Shown in pieces: positions 1 through 6,317 of a stretch of 7,852 bases of DNA. This DNA is from Pseudonocardia sp. GTDB lineage: Bacteria > Actinomycetota > Actinomycetes > Mycobacteriales > Pseudonocardiaceae. The DNA lies in the NCBI GenBank assembly GCA_030147065.1, contig JASLAP010000623.1, positions 1 through 7,852 on the forward strand, read 5' to 3'. Made by a program: the position numbers and the translations under genes. Position 1 is the stretch's first letter; every line of letters begins with the position of its first letter. The notes under the pieces are model-generated. The model ran no database searches. It was given only the letters and a program-made list of their open reading frames with translations, and was not told the origin of the DNA.

Positions 1-1182
1 GTCCTCCTCGGACACCATCTTGTTGATCACCCGGCGGATCCGCTCGGAGCCGCCCTCCGGGGCGAAGGTCAGCCCGGACCGGCGGCCGTTGCGGCTGATC
101 TCGTTGGCCAGGTCGATGTTGAACGCGTCCACCCGGGTCGAGGGCAGCGACAGCGAGGTGTTGGTGCCCTCGTAGCGGTCGGCCAGCCCCTTGGTGATCT
201 CGGCGATCTCCGAGTGGTCGGCGCTGGACAGCGACAGCAGGCCGACCTCGTCGAACCCGCTGGCCCGGACCGAGGCGTCGACCATCTCGCCGATGCCCTG
301 CAGCGACCGCTCGCGCACCGGGCGGGTGATCATGCCGGCCTGGCAGAACCGGCAGCCCCGGGTGCAGCCGCGGAAGATCTCCACGCTGGCCCGCTCGTGC
401 ACGGTCTCGGCCAGCGGGACCAGCGGCGCCTTCGGGTAGGGCCAGGAGTCCAGGTCGGTGGTGGTCCGCTTGGTCACCGAGGTCGGGGCGACCGGGCGCG
501 GGCGCACCGCGGCGATCTCCCCGGACGGCGCGTACTCGACCTCGTACAGCGAGGGGACGTAGCAGCCCTCGGTGACGGCCAGCCGGGCCAGCAGCTCGGC
601 GCGCCCGCCGGGGCGGCCCCGCGCCTTCCACTCCCGGACGACGTCGGTGATCTCCCCGACGACCTCCTCGCCGTCGCCCAGCGCGGCCACGTCGATGAAG
701 TCGGCGATCGGCTCGGGGTTGAACGCGGCGTGCCCGCCGGCCACGACGACCGGGTGGTCCTCGGTGCGGTCCGCGGCGTGCAGCGGGATACCGGCCAGGT
801 CGAGCGCGGTGAGCAGGTTGGTGTAGCCCAGCTCGGTGGAGAAGCTGACGCCGAGCACGTCGAACGCGCCGAGCGGGCGGTGCCCGTCGACGGTGAAGGC
901 GGGCACGCCGTGCTCGCGCATCAGCGCTTCCAGGTCGGGCCACACCGCGTAGCAGCGCTCGGCGAGGGCGTCGGGCCGCTCGTTGAGCACCTCGTAGAGG
1001 ATCATGACGCCCTGGTTGGGCAGGCCGACCTCGTAGGCGTCGGGGTACATGAGCGCCCACCGCACCGCGGCCGACTCCCAGTCCTTGAGCTGCGCGTTCA
1101 GCTCGCCGCCCACGTACTGCACGGGCTTGGCGACGCGCGGCAGGAGTGGCTCGAGGTCGGGGAACACGGACGGAGCTGTCAC
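1..1182 (-). CDS. Radical SAM protein, TIGR03960-like (partial, C-terminus beyond window)
   Basis: Open minus-strand frame of 394 codons with no stop, running off the left edge. It carries the radical SAM cluster motif CTRGCRFC (CxxxCxxC; Cys 273, 277 and 280 counted from the GTG at 1182), which would ligate a [4Fe-4S] cluster used to cleave S-adenosylmethionine. The N-terminal half reads like the cobalamin-binding-like domain of the TIGR03960 family (YPDAYEVGLPNQG; later VVAGGHAAFNPEP). After the Cys motif come GFDEVGLLSLSSADH and TFAPEGGSERIRRVIN, typical of this family. Members are usually over 600 aa, so roughly the last third is missing. The family's reaction is not known; in actinobacteria it commonly precedes a DUF2344 radical SAM-linked gene and rne, which I expect just outside the window. 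I chose the GTG at 1182 because a TACCCT hexamer ends 8 nt upstream; an in-frame ATG at 1203 would add seven residues. Confidence 0.88.
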   Translation of the reverse strand, partial: MTAPSVFPDLEPLLPRVAKPVQYVGGELNAQLKDWESAAVRWALMYPDAYEVGLPNQGVMILYEVLNERPDALAERCYAVWPDLEALMREHGVPAFTVDGHRPLGAFDVLGVSFSTELGYTNLLTALDLAGIPLHAADRTEDHPVVVAGGHAAFNPEPIADFIDVAALGDGEEVVGEITDVVREWKARGRPGGRAELLARLAVTEGCYVPSLYEVEYAPSGEIAAVRPRPVAPTSVTKRTTTDLDSWPYPKAPLVPLAETVHERASVEIFRGCTRGCRFCQAGMITRPVRERSLQGIGEMVDASVRASGFDEVGLLSLSSADHSEIAEITKGLADRYEGTNTSLSLPSTRVDAFNIDLANEISRNGRRSGLTFAPEGGSERIRRVINKMVSEED

Positions 1183-1190
1183 GCTGCGCC

Positions 1191-1196
1191 AGGGTA
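1191..1196 (-). promoter_or_regulatory. Putative -10 hexamer TACCCT for the radical SAM gene
   Basis: Read on the minus strand, TACCCT fits the TANNNT -10 pattern of actinobacterial housekeeping promoters. Eight nucleotides separate it from the GTG at 1182, so transcription could begin at or almost at the start codon. No convincing -35 and no Shine-Dalgarno is visible. The same hexamer recurs upstream of dapA. Sequence-only prediction. Confidence 0.35.
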
Positions 1197-1270
1197 GCCC
1201 CATCCGGGTAGGTGCCCTGTGAGTGCACCTGCGCGGCCCCGCAACCACCGATCGGAGCAGCCCTCCGCAC

Positions 1271-2146
1271 CTACAGCAGGCCGGCCAGCCGCAGCGCCGC
1301 GCGGACGGTCTCGTGGTGCGCCGGGTCGAGCGGGACCAGCGGCAGCCGGATGCCGGGCTGGATCAACCCCAGCTCGGCCAGCGCCCACTTGACCGGGATC
1401 GGGTTGGGTTCGACGAACAGCGCCCGGTGCAGCTCGGCCAGCGGCGCGTCGGCCGCGGCCGCCGCGGCGGCGTCCCCGGCGACGGCGGCGGCGGACATCC
1501 GGGCCATCAGCTCGGGGGCGGCGTTCGCGGTCACCGAGATCGTGCCGTGGAACCCGGCCAGCATGGCCTCGCGGGCGGTGGCGTCGTCGCCGGAGTAGAG
1601 GGCGAAGCCGTCGAGCCCGAGGGCGACCAGTTCCTGGATCCGCTCGGTGGTGCCCAGTGCCTCCTTGAGCCCGACGATGCCGGGCACCTCGGCCAGCCGG
1701 GCGACCGTGGCCGGCAACAGGTCGCAGCCGGTGCGGGCGGGCACGTTGTAGAGGATCTGCGGGATGTCGACGGCCTCGGCGACGGTCCGGAAGTGCCGGT
1801 ACAGGCCCTCCTGCGGCGGCTTGTTGTAGTACGGGGTGACCAGCAGCGCGGCCGCCGCGCCGGCTTGCTGCGCCGCCGCGGTGAGATGGACGGCCTCGCG
1901 AGTGCTGTTCGCCCCGGTGCCGGCGATCACCGGCACCCGGCCGGCCACCGCCTGCACGGCGTGCCGGATGACGTCGGTGTGCTCGGCGACGTCGAGGGTG
2001 GCCGACTCGCCGGTGGTGCCCACCGACACCACCGCGGCCGTCCCGGCGTCGATCGTCCGGTCGACCAGCTTGGCCAACGCCTCGTGGTCGACGCCACCGT
2101 CCTCGCGCATCGGCGTGACCAGGGCGACGATGCTGCCGGTGATCAT
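1271..2146 (-). CDS. dapA: 4-hydroxy-tetrahydrodipicolinate synthase (DapA), E. coli-like type
   Basis: A 291-aa protein, the standard length for this (beta/alpha)8-barrel enzyme. It condenses pyruvate with aspartate semialdehyde, the committed step to diaminopimelate and lysine, in the cytoplasm. In E. coli numbering every catalytic position is present: Thr44-Thr45 in VGTTGES, Tyr107 in TPYYNKP, Tyr133 and Arg138 in LYNVPARTG, and the Schiff-base Lys161 in GLKEA. The lysine allosteric site is mostly kept (Ser48, Ala49, His56, Asn80, Glu84, Tyr106), but His53 is Val. The N-terminus MITGSIVALVTPM, the segment ILYNVPARTGCDLLP and the C-terminal FVEPNPIPVKWA match the proteobacterial enzyme closely and differ from the form typical of mycobacteria and streptomycetes. 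ATG start is fixed by a GGGAGG Shine-Dalgarno 7 nt upstream; stop is TAG. It lies 67 bp downstream of the TspO-like gene, so it may be cotranscribed or use its own promoter. An N-acetylneuraminate lyase-like paralog is less likely given the full active site. Confidence 0.95.
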   Translation of the reverse strand: MITGSIVALVTPMREDGGVDHEALAKLVDRTIDAGTAAVVSVGTTGESATLDVAEHTDVIRHAVQAVAGRVPVIAGTGANSTREAVHLTAAAQQAGAAAALLVTPYYNKPPQEGLYRHFRTVAEAVDIPQILYNVPARTGCDLLPATVARLAEVPGIVGLKEALGTTERIQELVALGLDGFALYSGDDATAREAMLAGFHGTISVTANAAPELMARMSAAAVAGDAAAAAAADAPLAELHRALFVEPNPIPVKWALAELGLIQPGIRLPLVPLDPAHHETVRAALRLAGLL

Positions 2147-2153
2147 GGTGGGG

Positions 2154-2200
2154 CCTCCCGCTCGGGTCGCGGGCCGGCGACCCGCGATCGGGGAAGGGTA
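2154..2200 (-). promoter_or_regulatory. dapA control region: -10-like hexamer, leader hairpin, Shine-Dalgarno
   Basis: On the minus strand, a TANNNT hexamer TACCCT (2200-2195) is followed 7 nt later by an A at 2188, a plausible transcription start. Directly after this comes a perfect hairpin, TCGCGGG (2187-2181) and CCCGCGA (2173-2167), with a 7-nt loop. Then comes the Shine-Dalgarno GGGAGG (2159-2154), 7 nt before the ATG. Predicted leader is about 42 nt. The hairpin begins 26 nt past the stop of the TspO-like gene, so it could instead be a U-less terminator for that gene. The Shine-Dalgarno is solid; promoter and hairpin roles are inferred. Confidence 0.45.
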
Positions 2201-2213
2201 CGCCCGGCGGGGC

Positions 2214-3005
2214 TCAGCCGAAGGCGGCGCGCATCGGGTTGCCGGCCGTGCTCACCCGCCGCACCGCGGCCGCGATGGTGATCAGGACGGCCACCACCCC
2301 GGTCGCGGCCACCGCGGCCGGCGGGTCGTTCAGGGTGATCCCGGCCAGGCCCCAGACGACGGCCGCGGCGTAGCCGATGACCGCGGTCCCGGACACGATC
2401 ACCCAGCAGACGATGGCCACCGTGGCCAGCAGCACGACCACCGCCGCCACGGTGGCCAGCGGACCGTCGCCGGGCAGGCCGATCCAGACGCCGGTGGCCG
2501 CGGTGCCGAGCACGGTCGCCAGCGACACCCAGCCGGTGTAGACCGCGATGGTGCCGCGCAGCACGATCCGCTCGACCAGGCTGTCGGCCGGGGTGCGGCT
2601 GAGCCGGCCGAACACCACGGCCAGGCTGACCAGCAGGGCGATGATCAGCAATTCGGCCAGCGGCAGCCAGCCGGCCCCGAACGCCAGGATCCAGCCCGCG
2701 TTGAACACCGCCGACGCCGCGGTCCACCAGCCGGTCTGCCGGTGGATCGCCCGGCTGCGCTGGGCCGGGAGCGCCTGGTACACCGCGTAGGCCAGGAAGC
2801 CGGTGTAGATCAGGCCCCAGATCGCGAACGCCCACCCGGCGGCCAGCAGCGGGGTCGGGTAGGCGTTGGCCACCACCCCGACCGACTGCCCGCCCCGACC
2901 GGAGCCGCCCCACCAGGCCGCCACGACCTGCACCACGGCCAGCAGGGCCACGACCGCGCTGCGCACGGTGTCGGTCAGGGCGGATCGGGGCGAGGTGACC
3001 GTCAT
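2214..3005 (-). CDS. Tryptophan-rich TspO/MBR-related membrane protein
   Basis: A 263-aa, very hydrophobic protein with about seven or eight likely membrane segments (approximate residues 13-33, 55-78, 92-112, 116-135, 147-168, 184-205, 207-222, 230-248). It has 12 tryptophans, including W31-W32, W93-W94 and the hallmark NAYPTP...GWAFAIWGLIY (residues 47-67), characteristic of long proteins annotated as tryptophan-rich sensory proteins related to TspO/MBR. Classical TspO proteins are about 150-170 aa with five segments and bind porphyrins or other hydrophobic ligands; this longer group has no established ligand, so I do not assign one. The ATG at 3005 is preferred because the membrane core starts soon after it and a GACAAT hexamer ends 6 nt upstream. 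The open frame continues further upstream but overlaps the permease gene. It sits between the ABC operon (101 bp away) and dapA (67 bp away). Confidence 0.8.
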   Translation of the reverse strand: MTVTSPRSALTDTVRSAVVALLAVVQVVAAWWGGSGRGGQSVGVVANAYPTPLLAAGWAFAIWGLIYTGFLAYAVYQALPAQRSRAIHRQTGWWTAASAVFNAGWILAFGAGWLPLAELLIIALLVSLAVVFGRLSRTPADSLVERIVLRGTIAVYTGWVSLATVLGTAATGVWIGLPGDGPLATVAAVVVLLATVAIVCWVIVSGTAVIGYAAAVVWGLAGITLNDPPAAVAATGVVAVLITIAAAVRRVSTAGNPMRAAFG

Positions 3006-3011
3006 GGGCAC

Positions 3012-3017
3012 ATTGTC
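3012..3017 (-). promoter_or_regulatory. Putative -10 hexamer GACAAT for the TspO-like gene
   Basis: On the minus strand GACAAT matches four positions of TATAAT and ends 6 nt before the ATG at 3005. A transcript initiated from it would start at or beside the A of the ATG, giving a leaderless mRNA. There is no Shine-Dalgarno before this ATG. No clear -35. Confidence 0.35.
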
Positions 3018-3070
3018 GACCCGCGCGCGACCGGGGGCCACAGCAGTCGGGCCGGCGCTCCGGTCGGGAC

Positions 3071-3086
3071 CGGCGCAACCGCGCCG
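3071..3086 (-). terminator. GC-rich hairpin after the ABC operon (possible U-less terminator)
   Basis: A perfect 6-bp GC stem (CGGCGC / GCGCCG) with a 4-nt loop starts 20 nt past the TGA of the last permease gene. A second, overlapping stem, CCGGT (3060-3064) with ACCGG (3069-3073), follows it in the direction of transcription. No T-run follows, so this would be a non-canonical actinobacterial-type terminator. Short GC stems arise by chance at this base composition. Confidence 0.35.
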
Positions 3087-3106
3087 ACGAGCGCCGACAG
3101 GCCCGT

Positions 3107-3946
3107 TCAGCGCAGCAGCAGCACCTCCAACCGGCGCGCTGCGAGCACCGATCCGGCGACGGCCATCACCACGAAGTAGGCCAGGTGCCCGAGCAGGCCG
3201 AACGACACCGCGCCGGTGGTCAGCCCGCGCATCAGCTCGACGGCGTGGTAGAGCGGCAGGCACTCCACCACGATCTGCATCCAGCGCGGGTAGACCGCCA
3301 GCGGGAAGAACGTGGTGGAGAACAGGAACATCGGCACGACGGCCAGGGTGACCAGGTCGAAGTCCTGCCAGGACCGCATGAACGAGGTCGCCGCCATGCC
3401 GACCGCGGCGAAGGCGAACGCGACCAGCAGCGCGGCGGGCAGCGCCAGCAGCGCCCACGGCGAGACCAGCAGGCCGAACCCGGCCATCACGGTGAGGAAG
3501 CCGACCGCGTACAGCCCGCCGCGGATCAGCGCCCAGCCGATCTCGCCCAGCGCGATGTCCACCGGGCCCAGCGGGGTGGCCAGCATGGCGTCGTAGAGCC
3601 GGCTGTACCTGAGCTTGAAGAACACGTTGTAGGTGGAGTCGAAGACCGCGCCGTTCATCGCCGACGCGGCCAGCAGGCCCGGGGCGATGAACGCCGCGTA
3701 GCTGATCGGGGCGCCGTCCGGGCCGGGCAGCTCGCCGACCAGCGAGCCCAGCCCCTGCCCCATGGCCAGCAGGTAGAACACCGGCTCGAAGAACCCGGAG
3801 ACGAAGGCCAGCCAGGCCCGCCGCGACGCCGTGGCCGAGCGCAGCAGCAGCGTGCGCGAGCGCCCGGCGTAGCCCCCGGAGGGCAGCAGCCGCCAGGCCG
3901 CGGGCGGGGGCGGCGCGGTCTCGGTGGGGGTGGGGGTGGCGCTCAC
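3107..3946 (-). CDS. ABC-2 type transporter permease (second subunit, NodJ/DrrB-like)
   Basis: A 279-aa integral membrane protein with a short Pro/Thr-rich cytoplasmic tail (residues 2-17) and about six hydrophobic segments (approximately 50-70, 84-105, 138-160, 163-187, 199-217, 254-271). Family marks are FDSTYNVFFKLRYSRLYDAML (103-122 region), LGEIGWALIRGGLY, and the ABC-2 signature region LFSTTFFPL...LPLYHAVELMRGL (208-242). These recall NodJ and DrrB exporters of lipo-oligosaccharides or antibiotics. With the preceding permease it should form the heterodimeric channel powered by the ATPase encoded at 4794-5717. The GTG start at 3946 overlaps the TGA of the upstream gene in a GTGA tetranucleotide, which indicates translational coupling. 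It is last in the operon. The transported substrate cannot be read from the sequence. Confidence 0.9.
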   Translation of the reverse strand: MSATPTPTETAPPPPAAWRLLPSGGYAGRSRTLLLRSATASRRAWLAFVSGFFEPVFYLLAMGQGLGSLVGELPGPDGAPISYAAFIAPGLLAASAMNGAVFDSTYNVFFKLRYSRLYDAMLATPLGPVDIALGEIGWALIRGGLYAVGFLTVMAGFGLLVSPWALLALPAALLVAFAFAAVGMAATSFMRSWQDFDLVTLAVVPMFLFSTTFFPLAVYPRWMQIVVECLPLYHAVELMRGLTTGAVSFGLLGHLAYFVVMAVAGSVLAARRLEVLLLR

Positions 3947-4794
3947 CGGGCCAACCTCCGGGTGAAGTGCCGGGCGGCGAGGACCGTGCCGACCGCGAGC
4001 AGGGCGAGCAGGAACGCCAGGTGCCCGAGCGCGGGCAGCAGCTGCCAGCGGTCCAGCGCGGCGGCCCGGGCCAGCTCGGTGCCGTGCCACAGCGGGGAGA
4101 TCCACACCAGCGGCTGCACCACCGCGGGCAGCCGGTCGACCGGGAAGAACGTCCCGGAGAACAGCGTCATCGGGATGACCACGAACCGGAAGATGGTGTT
4201 GAAGGCGGCGCCCTCGGTCTCCAGGGTGGCCGCGAACGCGGTGATGGCCGCGCCCACCCCGGCCCCGGTGAGCACCGCGACCAGCAGCGACACCGCGATG
4301 CCCGGCCCGGCGACGCCGCCGAGCAGCCCGATCACCAGCACGTACACCGCGCCGGCGCCGGTCGTCTTGGTCGCCAGCCAGACCAGGTGGCCGACCGCGA
4401 CCTGGGCCGGTGAGATCGGGCCCGCGGTCATCGCGAAGTAGGTGCGCTGCCACTTGAACCCGGACAGCACCGGGTAGGTGGAGTCGAACGCGGCGGTCTG
4501 CACCGCGGACATGGCCAGCAGCCCGGGCGCGAGCCAGACCAGGTACTCGGCGCCGCCGGTGGCCTCGGCGGCCCGCCCGGTGCCCTGCACCAGCGCGCCG
4601 AAGCCGACGCCGAAGGCCAGCAGGAACAGCAGCGGCTGCAGCACCGTGGACACCGCGGTGGCCCGCCAGTTGCGCCGGTACCACTCCCAGTGGTTCTCCA
4701 CCACCAGCGCCACCCCGCCCCACCGGCCGGGCACCCGCCCGGTCGAGCGGGCGACGGTCGGGGGCGGGATCGGGTTCGGGATCGGGTTGGCCAT
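3943..4794 (-). CDS. ABC-2 type transporter permease (first subunit, NodJ/DrrB-like)
   Basis: A 283-aa membrane protein with about six hydrophobic segments (approximately 47-69, 84-107, 137-158, 163-190, 202-219, 256-274). It shares the ABC-2 plan with the next gene: FDSTYPVLSGFKWQRTYFAM at 103-122 matches FDSTYNVFFKLRYSRLYDAM of the partner, and IPMTLFSGTFFPV...WISPLWHGTELAR matches the ABC-2 C-terminal signature. The two permeases are thus diverged paralogs forming a heterodimer. The cytoplasmic N-terminus starts MANPIPNPIPPP, encoded by a 12-bp tandem repeat. The ATG at 4794 overlaps the ATPase stop by one base (TGATG), so translation is probably coupled. Export substrate unknown; drug, lipid or oligosaccharide export are all possible. 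Confidence 0.9.
   Translation of the reverse strand: MANPIPNPIPPPTVARSTGRVPGRWGGVALVVENHWEWYRRNWRATAVSTVLQPLLFLLAFGVGFGALVQGTGRAAEATGGAEYLVWLAPGLLAMSAVQTAAFDSTYPVLSGFKWQRTYFAMTAGPISPAQVAVGHLVWLATKTTGAGAVYVLVIGLLGGVAGPGIAVSLLVAVLTGAGVGAAITAFAATLETEGAAFNTIFRFVVIPMTLFSGTFFPVDRLPAVVQPLVWISPLWHGTELARAAALDRWQLLPALGHLAFLLALLAVGTVLAARHFTRRLAR
4765..4788 (-). repeat. Two-copy 12-bp tandem repeat in the permease N-terminus
   Basis: On the plus strand CGGGATCGGGTT occurs twice in perfect tandem (4765-4776 and 4777-4788). In the permease frame it encodes the repeated tetrapeptide Asn-Pro-Ile-Pro, giving NPIPNPIPPP just after the start. Unit length is a multiple of three, so copy-number change keeps the frame. 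Confidence 0.8.
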
Positions 4795-5717
4795 CAGTCC
4801 ACCAGCGTCCGGCCGGTGAGCCGGAGGAACACGTCCTCCAGCGAGGAGCGCCGCACCAGCGCCGACAGCGGCCGGTACCCGGCGCGGGCCACCGCGGCCT
4901 GGGCCTCCTCGCCGTCGGCGGTGTAGAGCAGCAGCCGGTCGGGCAGCTCCTCGACCCGGTCGACCAGCCCCGCCACCGCCTCCCCCGACGGCCGGTGCTC
5001 GGGCTCGAAGCGCAGTTCCAGCACCTCGCGGGTGGCGTAGCGGGCGATCAGCCCGGTCGGCGAGCCCTCGGCCACGATCACCCCGCCGTCCATCACCACC
5101 AGCCGGTCGCACAGCTGCTCGGCCTCGTCCATGTAGTGGGTGGTGAGGATCTGCGTGACGCCCTCCCGCTTGAGCCGGTAGAGCCGCTCCCACAGCAGGT
5201 GGCGGGCCTGCGGGTCGAGCCCGGTGGTCGGCTCGTCGAGCAGCAGCAGCTCCGGGTCGTTGACCAGGGCGCGGGCGATGGTGAGCCGGCGCTTCATGCC
5301 CCCGGACAGCGGCTCGACCTCGTCGTCGGCGCGCTCGGTGAGCTGGGCGAACTCCAGCAGCTCGACGGCCCGCTCGCGGACCGCGGCCCGGGACAGCCCG
5401 AAGTAGCGGCCGTAGAGCTGCAGGTTCTGCCGGACGCTGAGCTCGTTGTCGAGGTTGTCCAGCTGCGGGACCACCCCGATGCGGGCCCGGATGGCCGGGC
5501 CGTCGCGGTCCGGGTCCATGCCGAGGACCTGCAGGTCACCGGCGCTGCGCGGGGACACGCAGGCGATCATCCGCATGGCCGAGGACTTGCCGGCGCCGTT
5601 CGGGCCGAGGAAGCCGAACACCTCGCCGCGCCCGACGTCCAGGTCGATCCCGCGGACGGCCTCGAACCGACCGAACCGCTTGGTCAGCCCGCGCGCCTGC
5701 ACCAGTCCGTCCGCCAT
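4794..5717 (-). CDS. ABC transporter ATP-binding protein (NodI/DrrA-like exporter ATPase)
   Basis: A 307-aa cytoplasmic ATPase with all nucleotide-binding motifs: Walker A GPNGAGKS (38-45), Q-loop VVPQLDNLD (Gln85), signature LSGGMKRR (137-144), Walker B LLLLDEPTTGLDP with Asp161 and Glu162, and H-loop His194 in LTTHYMDEAE. RIGVVPQ.DNLD, GRYFGLS, LLEFAQL and ARHLLWERL are close to rhizobial NodI; the C-terminal extension ending SLEDVFLRLTGR is the DrrA-type tail seen in antibiotic-resistance exporters. It would energise the two permeases encoded directly downstream (TGATG overlap). The ATG at 5717 is preferred: a TACCGT hexamer ends 7 nt upstream and there is no Shine-Dalgarno. An in-frame GTG at 5747 would add ten residues before the conserved domain. 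The GNAT stop lies 48 nt upstream. Confidence 0.95.
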   Translation of the reverse strand: MADGLVQARGLTKRFGRFEAVRGIDLDVGRGEVFGFLGPNGAGKSSAMRMIACVSPRSAGDLQVLGMDPDRDGPAIRARIGVVPQLDNLDNELSVRQNLQLYGRYFGLSRAAVRERAVELLEFAQLTERADDEVEPLSGGMKRRLTIARALVNDPELLLLDEPTTGLDPQARHLLWERLYRLKREGVTQILTTHYMDEAEQLCDRLVVMDGGVIVAEGSPTGLIARYATREVLELRFEPEHRPSGEAVAGLVDRVEELPDRLLLYTADGEEAQAAVARAGYRPLSALVRRSSLEDVFLRLTGRTLVD

Positions 5718-5724
5718 GGATCGC

Positions 5725-5730
5725 ACGGTA
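5725..5730 (-). promoter_or_regulatory. Putative -10 hexamer TACCGT for the ABC exporter operon
   Basis: On the minus strand TACCGT (TANNNT pattern) ends 7 nt before the ATG at 5717, predicting a leaderless transcript for the operon. Just upstream, next to the GNAT stop codon, lies a small inverted repeat, ACCGGC (5746-5751) and GCCGGT (5761-5766), which could separate the two transcription units. No recognisable -35. Confidence 0.35.
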
Positions 5731-5765
5731 CGGCCGACCCCCGACACCGGCGACCGGGTTGCCGG

Positions 5766-6317
5766 TCATTCCAGGGGCAGCAGGAACCAGTGCTCGTCGC
5801 GCACGTCGTCGGGGGCCAGCCGCAGCGCGCCCGGCCACACCCCGACCGGGGTCCACCCGCGGGCGGTGTAGTAGTCGGGCAGCGCGGTGCCACCGCGGGT
5901 GGAGAGCAGCAGCAGCTCCAGCCCCAGTTCGCGGGCGTGCGCGACCGCCGCGTCCAGCAGCGCGCCGCCCAGCCCCCGCCCCTGCCGGTCGGGGTGCACC
6001 ATCAGGCGCAGCAGGTCGGCCCGGTGGGCGCGCACGGCCCCGGTCTCGCGGCGCAGGAACACCGTGCCGACCGGCGCCTGCTCGGGGCCGACCACGAGCA
6101 TCACCTGCCGCCCGGCCCGGACGTCCTCGACGGCTTCCGCGGCGGCCGCCCGGATCGCCTCTTCCGGGGCACCGGTGGCGAACCCGACCGCACCCCCGGC
6201 CCGGGTGACCGCGGTCCACAGCGCGCCGAGCCCGGCGGCCGCGTCGGGGTGCGTCGCCCCCACCCGGCGCGGGCGGTCGACCCGGGTGCCCCCGTCGACG
6301 CCCGCGCCCGGGCTCAC
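5766..6317 (-). CDS. GNAT-family N-acetyltransferase
   Basis: A 183-aa protein with the GNAT acetyl-CoA pyrophosphate-binding motif RQGRGLGGALL (residues 111-121; Q/RxxGxG/A) preceded by the usual beta-strand LLRLMVHPD and followed by the helix AVAHARELG. LLLLSTRGGTALPDYYTARGW (136-155) matches motif B, with the tyrosines that often act as general acid near Tyr149-Tyr150. It would transfer an acetyl group from acetyl-CoA to an amine on an unknown small molecule or protein; the substrate cannot be inferred. The start is a GTG at 6317 that overlaps the ndk stop in GTGA, so the two genes are very likely cotranscribed and coupled. The N-terminal ~40 residues are less GNAT-like and could include a few non-native residues if a later start is used. 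Confidence 0.87.
   Translation of the reverse strand: MSPGAGVDGGTRVDRPRRVGATHPDAAAGLGALWTAVTRAGGAVGFATGAPEEAIRAAAAEAVEDVRAGRQVMLVVGPEQAPVGTVFLRRETGAVRAHRADLLRLMVHPDRQGRGLGGALLDAAVAHARELGLELLLLSTRGGTALPDYYTARGWTPVGVWPGALRLAPDDVRDEHWFLLPLE

Noticed and set aside
214..1197. Long plus-strand open frame opposite the radical SAM gene
   Set aside because: It is a shadow of high-GC codon bias. The translation is low-complexity Gly/Arg/Ala/Val/Asp with no domain, while the minus strand gives a clear radical SAM motif.
1210..1230. Inverted repeat AGGTGC / GCACCT with a 9-nt loop between dapA and the radical SAM gene
   Set aside because: A 6-bp stem is weak and likely by chance at this composition. 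Could be a dapA terminator, but no T-run or extension supports it.
2147..2213. Lysine riboswitch before dapA
   Set aside because: The 67-bp spacer is far too short for the roughly 170-nt lysine aptamer; only one small hairpin is present.
1223..2281. Plus-strand open frame of 352 codons opposite dapA
   Set aside because: The product is Gly/Arg/Asp-rich without family resemblance and covers a fully recognisable dapA on the other strand.
3185..4441. Plus-strand open frames opposite the ABC permeases
   Set aside because: Gln/Arg/His-rich translations typical of the antisense of hydrophobic high-GC genes; the permeases have coherent membrane segments.
5718..5747. Alternative GTG start at 5747 for the ABC ATPase
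   Set aside because: It would place the start inside the small inverted repeat, add ten non-conserved residues and ignore the TACCGT hexamer that fits the ATG at 5717.
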